DNA of 39,607 nt from CAYZXK01 sp964482395 (GTDB lineage Bacteria > Planctomycetota > Phycisphaerae > UBA1845 > Fen-1342), in assembly GCA_964482395.1 (NCBI GenBank), contig CAYZXK010000158.1, forward strand, positions 1 to 39,607, read 5' to 3'. The notes beneath the pieces were generated by a model. That model was not told the DNA's origin. It worked only from the letters and a program-made list of their open reading frames with translations, and made no database searches. Both the position numbers and the translations under genes were made by a program. Below, piece by piece: positions 31,212 through 39,563 of the stretch. How positions within the stretch are numbered: position 1 is the stretch's first letter; each line of letters begins with the position of its first letter.

Positions 31212-33119
31212 ATGCCAAGTGCTCGCGAGGTCCAGCAACCCATTGACCCGACCAATACCCTGATAAGAGCCCACCCCGAGGAAGATGCCGGGCCGGGTCC
31301 GAGCTGCCGCCGGGTCGGACGCCCGGCCCACGGCCGGCTCGGTTCCCGCCCAGGTCAGGGTACGGTCTGGATCGCACTCCTGGCGTTGTCGGCCAGCCTG
31401 GTGGGTGGGTGGCCCCGATCTGCCGGCGTACCGGACCCCGCGCTCCGGATTGCAGGCCCTCGGCCGGATCAACTGGTCAGCCAAGGCTCGCAGGACCGCG
31501 GCGTGCCGGCGCAGCCTCCCGGCCAACCGCCCCGCGACGGAAGATGGGGCGGCATGCCCGAGCGGACCGGCCTGATCCTCAACACCGAGGCAGCCTGCCC
31601 CGGCTACACCCTGCTGGCGCCGCTGAACTCGACCACGACTTACCTGATCGACCTGGCAGGTCGGGTGGTGCATTCCTGGCCGAGCCGGTACGTGCCCGGG
31701 CAGGCGGCCTACCTGCTGGAGGACGGGAGCCTGCTGCGCTGCGGCCGCGAGCCGAGAAACCAGCACTTCGGTGGCGGCGGCATCGGCGGGCGTGTCGAGC
31801 GGATCTCCCCGGCCGGCCGGGTCGAATGGGAGTTCGTTTATGCCGACCAGAATCACTGCCTGCATCACGACATCGAGCCGCTGCCGAACGGCAACATCCT
31901 GATGATCGCCTGGGAGAAAAAGAGCCGGGAGGAGGCCATCGCCGCAGGGCGCGATCCCGAACAAATGGTCGGCGATGAGATGTGGCCGGACTGCATAATA
32001 GAAGTCGAGCCGCACGGCACCCGCGGTGGTCGAATCGTCTGGGAGTGGCACGTGTGGGACCATCTGGTGCAGGACTTCGACCCGAGCAAGCCCAACTATG
32101 GGGTGGTCGCCGAGCACCCGGAGCTGGTCGATCTGAACTTCCGAGGTGAAACGCCGCCGGAAGGCCCGGCCGAAATACGTCGCCTGCGTGGCTTGGGCTA
32201 TGTGGGCGGCCGCGAGTCGCGGGAGGAGCAGGTCGGCCGCCCGCCTCCGCGAGGTCCGGGCGGGTTCAACCCGCGGGCCGACTGGTGCCACACCAACGCG
32301 GTGGCCTATAACGCCAAGCTCGACCAGATCGCACTCAGCGTCCACAATTTCAACGAGATCTGGATCATCGACCACAGCACCACGACGCAGGAAGCGGCTG
32401 GACATCGCGGGGGGCGCTATGGGGTCGGAGGCGACCTGCTCTACCGATGGGGAAACCCACGGGCCTATGGCGCGGGCGGCGTGGAAGACCAGCAGCTCTT
32501 CGACCAGCATGACGCGCATTGGATTCCGGAAGGCTGTCCGGGAGCCGGCCACCTGCTGGTGTTCAACAACGGCCGCAGCCGGCCAGACGGCCCGTACTCC
32601 TCGGTCGTCGAGATCGCGCCGCCGGTGGACTCGTCGGGTCGGTACGCGCGTAAGCCGGGTCAAGCCTTTGGCCCGAGCAGGCCGTGCTGGGAGTATGCGG
32701 CCCCCAACAAGCGTGAAATGTTCTCGGCTTCGATCTCTGGAGCCCAGCGCCTGCCCAACGGGAACACGCTGGTCTGCGTGGGCGAGCAGGGTCGGATAAT
32801 CGAGGTCAGCCGAGAGGGGACTGTGGTCTGGGAATATATCAACCCGTTCGAGGGGGCTCCTGGATTAGACCATGGTCCCGACTCGTCGGGCAGCGGCCGG
32901 CCGCCACAGGTCGATGGGTCGCCAGGCCGACCGGGTGGTCCGCCCCCGGACGGTCCCGAAAACGAGTTAGAAAGGCGGCCGGATGGTAGGCGACCGCCTG
33001 GCGCACCGGGACCCCCGGGCTGGGGTCCCCCGCCCGGCAGAGGTCTATTCCGGGCGACGCGCGTGCCGGTTGAGCACCCTGGAGTGCGACGACTGGTGGC
33101 AGGGGGAGAGGCGAAATAG
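31212..33119 (+). CDS. Aryl-sulfotransferase-like (ASST) anchored beta-propeller
   Basis: A 635-residue protein. A polar N terminus of about 50 residues precedes one hydrophobic helix (VWIALLALSASLVGGWP), so it is anchored or exported with a long leader. From about 115 on it follows the arylsulfotransferase propeller: GLILNTEAACPGYTLLAPLN, YLIDLAGRVVHSW, HHDIEPLPNGNILMIAWE, WCHTNAVAYN, SVHNFNEIWIIDHST, DAHWIPEG and LPNGNTLVCVGEQGRIIEV. True enzymes of this family move sulfate between phenolic compounds; here the catalytic histidine cannot be assigned by eye, so a non-catalytic role is possible. A Pro/Gly-rich stretch of about 60 residues splits the last blade from a final LFRATRVPVEH strand. 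The ATG at 31212 is preferred to 31194 because AAGGG lies seven bases upstream. The gene shares strand but probably not transcript with the preceding operon. Confidence 0.75.
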   Translation: MPSAREVQQPIDPTNTLIRAHPEEDAGPGPSCRRVGRPAHGRLGSRPGQGTVWIALLALSASLVGGWPRSAGVPDPALRIAGPRPDQLVSQGSQDRGVPAQPPGQPPRDGRWGGMPERTGLILNTEAACPGYTLLAPLNSTTTYLIDLAGRVVHSWPSRYVPGQAAYLLEDGSLLRCGREPRNQHFGGGGIGGRVERISPAGRVEWEFVYADQNHCLHHDIEPLPNGNILMIAWEKKSREEAIAAGRDPEQMVGDEMWPDCIIEVEPHGTRGGRIVWEWHVWDHLVQDFDPSKPNYGVVAEHPELVDLNFRGETPPEGPAEIRRLRGLGYVGGRESREEQVGRPPPRGPGGFNPRADWCHTNAVAYNAKLDQIALSVHNFNEIWIIDHSTTTQEAAGHRGGRYGVGGDLLYRWGNPRAYGAGGVEDQQLFDQHDAHWIPEGCPGAGHLLVFNNGRSRPDGPYSSVVEIAPPVDSSGRYARKPGQAFGPSRPCWEYAAPNKREMFSASISGAQRLPNGNTLVCVGEQGRIIEVSREGTVVWEYINPFEGAPGLDHGPDSSGSGRPPQVDGSPGRPGGPPPDGPENELERRPDGRRPPGAPGPPGWGPPPGRGLFRATRVPVEHPGVRRLVAGGEAK

Positions 33120-33437
33120 GCCGATCCGGGCTCTCAAGGCCGGGCGAGCTGAGCGGGCAGAACGCTCCGCGACCCTACGCGTCACATGTCTGGGGCGCAG
33201 GTTATCGGGCGCTGCGTTCGGTGCTGAACCGAGTTCGTGCTCTAGTGGTCGGCGGTTCCAGCCGGTCATTCAACGTCCCTGCCCGGTGACTCGATAACCA
33301 GTCTGGTGCCCAGCGGGGCGGCCACCGAAAGGTTGACCGCCCCGGAAATGCTCTGGTTTCCAATGGTCGGGGAGTGGGTCGGGCGCCTGGGACGCAAAAG
33401 GCGGTTCGGCCTCGCCGGCCGATTGAATGGGGCAAAC
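33120..33437. other. Intergenic region and leader upstream of cheA
   Basis: These 318 bases have no protein-like frame. A hairpin GGGGCGG (33315-33321) with CCGCCCC (33337-33343) encloses an inner ACC-GAAA-GGT tetraloop; it lies about 95 bases before the cheA ATG and could be a leader element or a weak terminator of the upstream gene. No confident promoter was found. Confidence 0.4.
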
Positions 33438-35852
33438 ATGACGAGCGCAGCGAAGGCTGCCGTGGATGGCTTGCTGGAAGCCGTCTTGACCTCGCCAGAC
33501 CGCAACGACCTGGGCCGCCTGGCCCGTATGCATACCTGTTGCCAGCACCTGATGGAAGGCGGCGCGGGCAGCAATGAGCCGGCGGATCAAATCCTTTGCG
33601 AGCTGGCCCGGAACCTGTCCTTGCTTTTGGAACGCCTCATTCTGGATGAGGCCGCCGATCCGGAACTGGGCATCGGGCTGGTCTCGGAACTGGCCCGGGC
33701 GATAAGTCAGGCGGCCGGCGGTCAACCGGTCAACAGCACTGACCTGATCGCCCGGGTCAGGCAGGCGGTGGGAGAAACGACCACCGACCAGATGCAGCAG
33801 TCGCGGGCTCCAGACGCGGCGGCAAGCGACGCCGTACCCGCCCTGCCAACCGCGGAGTCGGCCCACCTGGCAGACCAAGCGCCGCCACCTACGCCGCAGC
33901 CTGCCACGCAAAGTGAATCCTGCTTTGACCGCCCGCCGGCCGGCGAGGTCTACGTCAGCGAGCCGCTGGTGCTTGACCTGGGCGAGCGCGAGCACCTGGT
34001 CGGGTTCCTGGATGAAGCGGCCGAGCACATGGACGTGATTGAGGCTGGGTTGCTGGCGGTTGAGGCGGATCCGAGCAACACGGAGAAGATCAACGAGCTG
34101 TTTCGGCCGTTCCACACGATCAAGGGGATCGCCGGCTTCTTGAACCTCCGGGACATCAACCGGCTCACGCACGAGATCGAGACTATCCTGGACCGAGGCC
34201 GCAAGCGCGAGATGACGATCACCCCGGTGATCGTGGACCTGATCTTCAGCGGCGTGGATTCTTTGAAGTCGCAACTGGCCGCGATTCGCCAGTACCTCGG
34301 CAATCCGACCGGCGGTCCGTGCCCGCAGCCGGACATCTCGGCCGTGATGGCCAGGCTTCGAGAAGCGGTCCGGTCGGGATCGGCGGCCGGTCCGAGCGGG
34401 CCGGAGTCATCCGGTCAGGAGTCGGCGCGTTGGGGGGCGGGCGGTGCCCGGACTGCTGACCGGCCGGAGTCGGGGACGCCGGGTGCGACTGAGCCGGAAG
34501 CGGAGGGAGCTGGCTGGCCATCCGGCGAGTGGGGTTCAGGACCGCAATCGAAAGTTGCGACTCTCTTGGACCAGTCGATCCGGGTGGACACCCACAAGCT
34601 GGACTTCCTGGTTGACGCGGTCGGCGAGCTGGTGATCGCGCAGTCGATGGTCAGCCTGGCCGAGGCGGCCAGTGGTGACGAGAAGCTGCACCGTTACGTC
34701 GCGCAGGTGAGCAAGATCGTCCGCGATGTTCAGGAAACTGCCATGGCCATGCGGATGGTGCCGATCGGGCAGGTGTTCCAGAAGATGCGGCGGGTGGTGC
34801 GCGACGTATCCCGGAAGGCGGGCAAGCAGGTGGAGTTGAGCATCAGCGGGGAAGAGACGGAGTTGGACAAGAACGTCATCCAACAGATTTCCGACCCGCT
34901 GGTGCACATGGTCCGGAACGCGATCGACCACGGGATCGAGCCGCCCCAGGTCCGCCGCCAGGTCGGCAAGCCGCCGACCGGAAACATCTGGCTCCATGCC
35001 TTCCACCAGGGCGACAGCATCGTGATCCAGGTACGGGACGACGGCCGCGGGCTGGACCGCGACAAGCTGCTGGCCAAGGGGATCGAGCGCGGGCTGGTCA
35101 GCCCCGAAGAGCAGCTTTCCGACCAGCAGGTCTTCGCCCTGATTCTGCACTCCGGCTTCTCGACCGCCGAGACGGTGACGGAGATCTCCGGTCGCGGGGT
35201 AGGCATGGACGTGGTTCGGCGGAACGTCGAGCAGTTGCGGGGCAAGATCGAGATCGAGTCCGAGAAAGGACGGGGGACCACGTTCTCGGTCCGGTTGCCG
35301 CTCACGCTGGCGATCATCGACGGGATGCTGGTGCGGGTGGGTCGCGAGCGGATGATCATCCCGACCATCCTGATTGAACAGTCGCTGCGACCGGAGCGCC
35401 GCCAGATCGCCACCGTGCAGGGGCGTGGGGCGGTGCTCCAGGTGCGGGGCGAGCTGTGCCCGCTGATCCAGCTCGGAGCGCTTTTCGGCTATGGGCCCCC
35501 GATCGACCCCTGCGAAAACATTGTGGTGATCCTGAACGGAGCGGGGCAGAAGATAGCCCTGGTGCTGGAAGAGCTGATCGGCCAGCAGCAGGTGGTGATC
35601 AAGACGCTGGGGGAGCGCTTCAAGCAAGTGCAGGGGGTTTCGGGAGCCGCGATTCTGGGCGATGGTCGAGTGGGCCTGATCCTCGAACCGGCGGGGCTGC
35701 TGGCCCTGTACAGGCAGCGTGACGGCGGGCGACTGCACTCGCGCAGCGACGCCCGGCCGACCGAACCGAGCCAGGATCCCCTCTCTTCGCAGCAGTACCG
35801 TAGTGGCAGCGGTGCCGGATGTCCGGCTGAGCCGGTCACGGTGCCCGTATAG
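33438..35852 (+). CDS. cheA: Chemotaxis-type histidine kinase CheA
   Basis: An 804-residue CheA. Residues 1-170 are an extension of unknown fold (helical, then Pro/Ala-rich). About 175-290 is the HPt domain with phosphoacceptor H226 in FHTIKGIAGFL. A Gly/Ser/Pro-rich linker (about 305-370) takes the place of a P2 domain. Dimerisation begins at about 377 (VDTHKLDFLVDAVGEL). The HATPase domain has the N box HMVRNAIDHG (about 490), G1 DDGRGLD and G2 GRGVGMDVV. A CheW-like domain runs from about 627 to 770. It autophosphorylates in response to receptor signals and would pass phosphate from H226 to the CheY encoded downstream. Absence of P2 suggests direct docking of the regulator. The ATG at 33438 is chosen over upstream ATGs because ATGGGG precedes it and no domain lies upstream. 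Confidence 0.93.
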   Translation: MTSAAKAAVDGLLEAVLTSPDRNDLGRLARMHTCCQHLMEGGAGSNEPADQILCELARNLSLLLERLILDEAADPELGIGLVSELARAISQAAGGQPVNSTDLIARVRQAVGETTTDQMQQSRAPDAAASDAVPALPTAESAHLADQAPPPTPQPATQSESCFDRPPAGEVYVSEPLVLDLGEREHLVGFLDEAAEHMDVIEAGLLAVEADPSNTEKINELFRPFHTIKGIAGFLNLRDINRLTHEIETILDRGRKREMTITPVIVDLIFSGVDSLKSQLAAIRQYLGNPTGGPCPQPDISAVMARLREAVRSGSAAGPSGPESSGQESARWGAGGARTADRPESGTPGATEPEAEGAGWPSGEWGSGPQSKVATLLDQSIRVDTHKLDFLVDAVGELVIAQSMVSLAEAASGDEKLHRYVAQVSKIVRDVQETAMAMRMVPIGQVFQKMRRVVRDVSRKAGKQVELSISGEETELDKNVIQQISDPLVHMVRNAIDHGIEPPQVRRQVGKPPTGNIWLHAFHQGDSIVIQVRDDGRGLDRDKLLAKGIERGLVSPEEQLSDQQVFALILHSGFSTAETVTEISGRGVGMDVVRRNVEQLRGKIEIESEKGRGTTFSVRLPLTLAIIDGMLVRVGRERMIIPTILIEQSLRPERRQIATVQGRGAVLQVRGELCPLIQLGALFGYGPPIDPCENIVVILNGAGQKIALVLEELIGQQQVVIKTLGERFKQVQGVSGAAILGDGRVGLILEPAGLLALYRQRDGGRLHSRSDARPTEPSQDPLSSQQYRSGSGAGCPAEPVTVPV

Positions 35853-35864
35853 GAGTATCAAGGT

Positions 35865-36380
35865 ATGCAAACCGCGAAGCTTGATAGCAGCAACCGGCCG
35901 GCGGCCGCCCAGGGCGGCAAGTATCTGACCTTCAGTCTGGCCTCCGAGGAGTACGGCCTGGAGATCCTCAAGGTCCGCGAGATCATCGGGATCATGGATA
36001 TCACCTCCATCCCGCAGGTCCCGGACTACGTCAAGGGCGTCATCAACCTCCGCGGCAAGGTCATTCCGGTCGTGGACCTGCGCCTGAAGTTCGGCCTGGA
36101 GCCGGCCCCCTACACCGAGCAGACCTGCATCGTGGTGGTGGATGTCGGATCGCTGGTGGGCGTGATCGTCGACACGGTCCAGGAAGTGCTGGACATCGAC
36201 GCCAGCCAGATCGATCCCCCGCCCCCGCTGGGTGCCGCGGTCAACACCAGCTTCATCCTGGGAATGGGAAAGTTCAAGGACGACGTGAAAATCCTGCTGG
36301 ACATCGACAAGGTGCTTTGCTCGGAGGAGCTGGAGGCGGCCCTGGAGGAAGTCAACCAGGCGGCGGCCAGCCCGGCCTAA
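35865..36380 (+). CDS. cheW: CheW coupling protein
   Basis: A 171-residue protein with the whole CheW domain: KYLTFSLASEEYGLEILKVREI, IPQVPDYVKGVINLRGKVIPVVDLRLKFGL and a final ILLDIDKVL. CheW links CheA to methyl-accepting receptors in the signalling array at the inner membrane. It starts 12 bases after the cheA stop, with AGGAG and CAAGG upstream of the ATG, so it is in the same operon. An N-terminal tail of about 18 residues and an Ala/Glu-rich C terminus extend beyond the core domain. Confidence 0.95.
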   Translation: MQTAKLDSSNRPAAAQGGKYLTFSLASEEYGLEILKVREIIGIMDITSIPQVPDYVKGVINLRGKVIPVVDLRLKFGLEPAPYTEQTCIVVVDVGSLVGVIVDTVQEVLDIDASQIDPPPPLGAAVNTSFILGMGKFKDDVKILLDIDKVLCSEELEAALEEVNQAAASPA

Positions 36381-36441
36381 GCCCGGCTGGCAATCCGGTC
36401 CGGCGGTCCCTGCCCTGGCGGCGACCGCCCCGAGCGAGGCC

Positions 36442-36921
36442 ATGTCCACCATCGTCGTTGATATCGCCGACCTGGCGGTGTCGGCCGACCCGGATGCGAC
36501 GCTCATCACCTACTCGCTGGGCAGTTGCATCGGGGTGGCCATCTGGGACCCGGCGGTCCGGGTGGGGGGGCTGCTGCACTACATGCTGCCCGACTCGCAG
36601 CTTTCGCCCGAGAAGGCCCGCAGCAACCCGGCGATGTTCTGCGACACCGGCGTCCCGCAACTGTTTCGGGCCGCCTACGAGCTGGGGGCGGTAAAGAATC
36701 GACTGGTGGTCAAAATCGCCGGCGGGTCCCAGCTTCTGGATGAGCAGGGCACCTTCAACATCGGCAAGCGGAACTACCTGGCCCTTCGCAAGATCTTCTG
36801 GAAGAACGGGGTTTTGATCCAGGCCGAAAACGTGGGCGGCAACGTCAGCCGAACTCTGAAGATCGAGATCGGTACCGGGGCGGTGTCCGTCAGGTCGCGA
36901 CAGGAGGAGACGCCGCTGTGA
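36442..36921 (+). CDS. cheD: CheD, receptor glutamine deamidase
   Basis: A 159-residue CheD. The catalytic cysteine lies in YSLGSCIGVAIWD, the histidine in GLLHYMLPDS, and the C-terminal part has KIAGGSQLL and FNIGKRNYLALRK, all family marks. CheD deamidates glutamines on chemoreceptors and in some species binds CheC; no cheC is visible here. The gene lies 61 bases after cheW and its stop overlaps the GTG start of the HDOD gene as GTGA, which couples their translation. Confidence 0.93.
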   Translation: MSTIVVDIADLAVSADPDATLITYSLGSCIGVAIWDPAVRVGGLLHYMLPDSQLSPEKARSNPAMFCDTGVPQLFRAAYELGAVKNRLVVKIAGGSQLLDEQGTFNIGKRNYLALRKIFWKNGVLIQAENVGGNVSRTLKIEIGTGAVSVRSRQEETPL

Positions 36922-37769
36922 CTCTCATGCTTGACCGAATCGTGGACCGCGTTGCCACCCTGCCGCACCTGCCGGACACCGTTCTCCGGTTGGTCAGTGT
37001 GGTCAGCAACCCGGACAGCTCGGTGGAGCAGATCGTCGAGGCCATCCGCTATGACCAGAGCCTGACCGCGGAAGTCCTGCGGCTGTGCAACTCGGCCTAT
37101 TACGGGCTGGCCCGCACCATTGACTCTCTGGATGCTGCCATCTGTCTGCTGGGGACCTCCAAGGTTTTCCAACTGGTCATGGCCGCTCATGCCCGGACGC
37201 TGCTGGGCCGCCCGCAGGAGGGGTACGGCCTGCCGGCCGGGATGCTGTGGTTGCACTCGGCCGGGGTGGCCACCGCCGCCCGACTGCTGGCCCGGCGGAT
37301 GCGCTTGCCGCAAATGGGACTGCTGTTCACCGCGGGCCTGCTCCACGACGTCGGGAAGATCGTGCTCAACGAGTTCGTACAGGCCCAGTACCTGGAAGTG
37401 GTCCGACAGGTCACCCAGGAAGGGGTCTCGTTCTGCGAGGCCGAACAGCGGGTGCTCGGCTACACCCACGCCGAGGCCGGTGCCCGGTTGGCCGAGCGAT
37501 GGAATCTGCCGCGGGCCATGGTCCGGTGCATCGGCTACCACCACACCCCGGCGGACTTGCCGCAAGCCGATCCGCTGGTAGACGCGGTTCACCTGGCGGA
37601 CGCGGTCTGCCTGCTGCTGGGAATCGGCACCGGTCATGACGGTCTGGCCTACCGTGGCAGCGCGACGGTCCTGCGACGCTGCGGCCTGACCGAGTTGGAC
37701 CTGGAGAGCGTCGGAGCCGAGGCGGTGGCCGAACTCCGGTCAGTGCAGGCGATGTTTGCCAGAAAGTAG
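36918..37769 (+). CDS. HDOD-domain signalling protein
   Basis: A 283-residue protein with an HDOD domain over about residues 8-205: LPHLPDTVLRLVSVVSNPDSSVEQIVEAIRYDQSLTAEVLRLCNSAYYG is its standard start in spirit, followed by LFTAGLLHDVGKIVLNEFV and IGYHHTP. HDOD proteins resemble HD phosphohydrolases but often lack full metal sites; here HDVGK and HH are retained, so some activity is possible. They tend to link chemosensory or two-component signals to second messengers or development. The start is GTG, overlapping cheD, with AGGAGG upstream; an ATG at 36927 is the alternative. It lies between cheD and cheY, so it is a part of this signalling unit. Confidence 0.85.
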   Translation: MTLMLDRIVDRVATLPHLPDTVLRLVSVVSNPDSSVEQIVEAIRYDQSLTAEVLRLCNSAYYGLARTIDSLDAAICLLGTSKVFQLVMAAHARTLLGRPQEGYGLPAGMLWLHSAGVATAARLLARRMRLPQMGLLFTAGLLHDVGKIVLNEFVQAQYLEVVRQVTQEGVSFCEAEQRVLGYTHAEAGARLAERWNLPRAMVRCIGYHHTPADLPQADPLVDAVHLADAVCLLLGIGTGHDGLAYRGSATVLRRCGLTELDLESVGAEAVAELRSVQAMFARK

Positions 37770-37779
37770 GAGTCCTGAC

Positions 37780-38205
37780 ATGCCGGCCAACATACTGGTT
37801 GTCGATGACTCTGGGACCATGCGGGGCATGATCAAACGCACGTTGGCCATCAGCGGGCTCGATGTCGGCGAAGTCTATGAGGCCGCCAACGGGATCGAGG
37901 CTCTGGCCCAGATGGACCAGCACCCCATCAGCGTGGTCCTGCTGGATATCAACATGCCGGTCATGAACGGAATCAAACTGTTGCAACGGATGCGCGACGA
38001 TCACCGGCTGCGCGGACTGCCGGTGATCATCGCTTCCACCGAGGGCAGCGAGCCGCGAATCGCCGAGCTGTTGCGGGCCGGAGCTCGCGGCTACGTGCGC
38101 AAACCTTTCCGGCCCGAGCAACTTCGAGAGGTCCTCCTGCCCATCATCGGCGTCGGCCAGTCGACCGTCCCGTCAGACCCTCACCACCAGGAACTGGCCT
38201 TCTAG
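37780..38205 (+). CDS. cheY: CheY-like single-domain response regulator
   Basis: A 141-residue receiver domain with no output domain. NILVVDDSGTMRGMIKR has the acidic pair, VVLLDINMPVMNG the phosphoacceptor Asp, and GYVRKPFRPEQL the conserved Lys. It should receive phosphate from CheA and act on a flagellar switch or on another partner such as the HDOD protein. TAGGAG seven bases before the ATG at 37780 supports this start over an ATG at 37756 inside the HDOD gene. It begins ten bases after the HDOD stop and closes the cluster. Confidence 0.92.
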   Translation: MPANILVVDDSGTMRGMIKRTLAISGLDVGEVYEAANGIEALAQMDQHPISVVLLDINMPVMNGIKLLQRMRDDHRLRGLPVIIASTEGSEPRIAELLRAGARGYVRKPFRPEQLREVLLPIIGVGQSTVPSDPHHQELAF

Positions 38206-38252
38206 AAGCGCTGCACAGAGCGCTGCCGCTGGCTCGCGCCCGAGCGCCGCCG

Positions 38253-38273
38253 GCTGCCGGCTTGGTCGGCAGC
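38253..38273 (+). terminator. Terminator-like hairpin after cheY
   Basis: GCTGCCG (38253-38259) pairs with CGGCAGC (38267-38273) around a seven-base loop, 47 bases after the cheY stop. TTCACCT follows, so the U-tract is poor. Confidence 0.35.
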
Positions 38274-38437
38274 TTCACCTCTCACCTTTCCTTGGAGCAT
38301 CGAGGCCCGCAGCCGGAGCGACTGGCTTTACACTCGGGTCATTTTTCCCTCTGTGACACCTCGGGTAGCGCTCGGCGCGCAAGCGGGTGGCCGGAGTTGT
38401 GGGTGTTCCGAACCGGCGGCCTAGTTCATCCCGGCTC

Positions 38438-38466
38438 TTGACAGTGGCTGCCGTTGGTTGTAAGTG
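38438..38466 (+). promoter_or_regulatory. Promoter of the AT-hook gene with consensus -35 box
   Basis: A perfect TTGACA (38438-38443), a 17-base spacer and TAAGTG (38461-38466, weak -10). Transcription would begin near 38473, about 67 bases before the ATG at 38540. Confidence 0.5.
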
Positions 38467-38539
38467 AACACCAGTGTTGTGGCGTGGTAGTCCGGTCACC
38501 AGTAACGCGGCAGCGTTCAAGACCAATGGAGAATAGCTG

Positions 38540-39019
38540 ATGCCTCGAAAGAGAGCCAGCCGCCGCTCGATGCAGGAAGAGCTTGATCGCCCCAACCGAG
38601 TTCGCGCCTTGCGGACGGTCGGAATGGCGGACGCGGTCCGCGGGCTGCGAGCCTATCATAAGAAACTTATCGCGCAGCGGCAGTTGATCAATGCCCAGAT
38701 TAGTGCCGTGGCCCGGGCTTTGGTGGCTATGTGCGGGAGTCGCGCTGGAATTGGCACTCTGCGCCGACCGGGGCGCATCGGACGACCGCCCAGGAAACCG
38801 TATCGTCGCGGGTCACTGAAGTATTACATTCTGCAAGTGCTGCGCGATGGCGGCACTATGGCCGTCAAGGACATTACCGCCGGCGTACTGAAGCTCGGTT
38901 ACAAGACCAAGAATAAGACCCTCAACAAGAGCGTCGGCATCGCCTTGGCCAACATGGCCAACGTTCGCAAGGTGGCTCGCGGGCGCTTCCGTCTGGGCCG
39001 CTTGTACGACGTGGTGTGA
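38540..39019 (+). CDS. Small AT-hook plus winged-helix-like DNA-binding protein
   Basis: A 159-residue basic protein. Residues about 1-70 are helical and Arg-rich. About 73-90 contains GRIGRPPRKPYRRGS, a good AT-hook (core GRPPRKP) that would bind the minor groove of AT-rich DNA. About 91-155 (LKYYILQVLRDGGTMAVKDI, GYKTKNKTLNKSVGIALANM, KVARGRFRLG) resembles a HARE-HTH-like or DUF-type winged helix seen in planctomycete proteins. It may be a nucleoid-associated protein or regulator. A predicted promoter and GGAG before the ATG show it is an independent gene. AT-hook proteins are uncommon in bacteria, which makes it worth noting. Confidence 0.75.
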   Translation: MPRKRASRRSMQEELDRPNRVRALRTVGMADAVRGLRAYHKKLIAQRQLINAQISAVARALVAMCGSRAGIGTLRRPGRIGRPPRKPYRRGSLKYYILQVLRDGGTMAVKDITAGVLKLGYKTKNKTLNKSVGIALANMANVRKVARGRFRLGRLYDVV

Positions 39020-39563
39020 TCCCGGCCGCTTGGGACGGGTAACGCGTTTCATCGCGCCCCGGCGCCAGGTGTGCGGAACGGCTGACTGTCGGCCCGCCCT
39101 CGCTCCCCTTTCTTCGACAGATCGGCCATCGGCCGGCGCCCCGAGCCTGACCGAGGGGCGCAAGGATCGGAAGCTTGACCGCACAGGGGGCTACCCATCA
39201 GTGGGGGTAGCGGACTTACGAGTGCGCCTGACAGAGCGAGCAAGACACCGGTGCGCGGGGTCCAGTACGCCGGGCTCGGAGACTGAGCTTAGGAAAGAAT
39301 TCGGACCGGCTCCGCGCCGCCCGAGTTTCGCGGGCGGGAAACGCGTTTTCGCGGTGCCTGTGGCCTTTCTTCTCAAGCTCCTGTCGCGTCATTTGGCGGA
39401 ACACGCCGGACTGGCTGATCCGCCGCCACTCCTGGGTGGCGCCGGGAGGGACATGCCGCCGGGTCACGGTGGCGTATCCTTTCGTGTGTAATCTCGTTGC
39501 CGAGGCGTAGGAAGGGCGTATCCTCTGGCCCATATTGAATTAACAGACAAGGAGGACACGCCC
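39020..39563. other. Intergenic region after the AT-hook gene
   Basis: These 544 bases have open frames on both strands (e.g. 39030-39491 plus and 39216-39533 minus), but they are Arg/Pro-rich without family motifs or ribosome-binding sites, so I do not call them genes. A weak promoter-like pair, TTGCCG (39497-39502) and TATCCT (39519-39524) 16 bases apart, may serve the last gene. Confidence 0.45.

Larger units (their letters stand above)
38206..38539. other. Intergenic region between cheY and the AT-hook gene
   Basis: These 334 bases hold a terminator-like hairpin (38253-38273) and a promoter (38438-38466). No protein-like frame or RNA gene was seen between them. Confidence 0.55.

Noticed and set aside
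34536..36509. Very long open frame on the minus strand opposite cheA and cheW
   Set aside because: It is the antisense shadow of clear, motif-bearing genes in a GC-rich genome; its product is rich in Arg, His, Asp and Leu without any family signature.
39030..39533. Open frames on both strands in the last intergenic region
   Set aside because: No Shine-Dalgarno sequence, biased composition and no motifs; they overlap one another.
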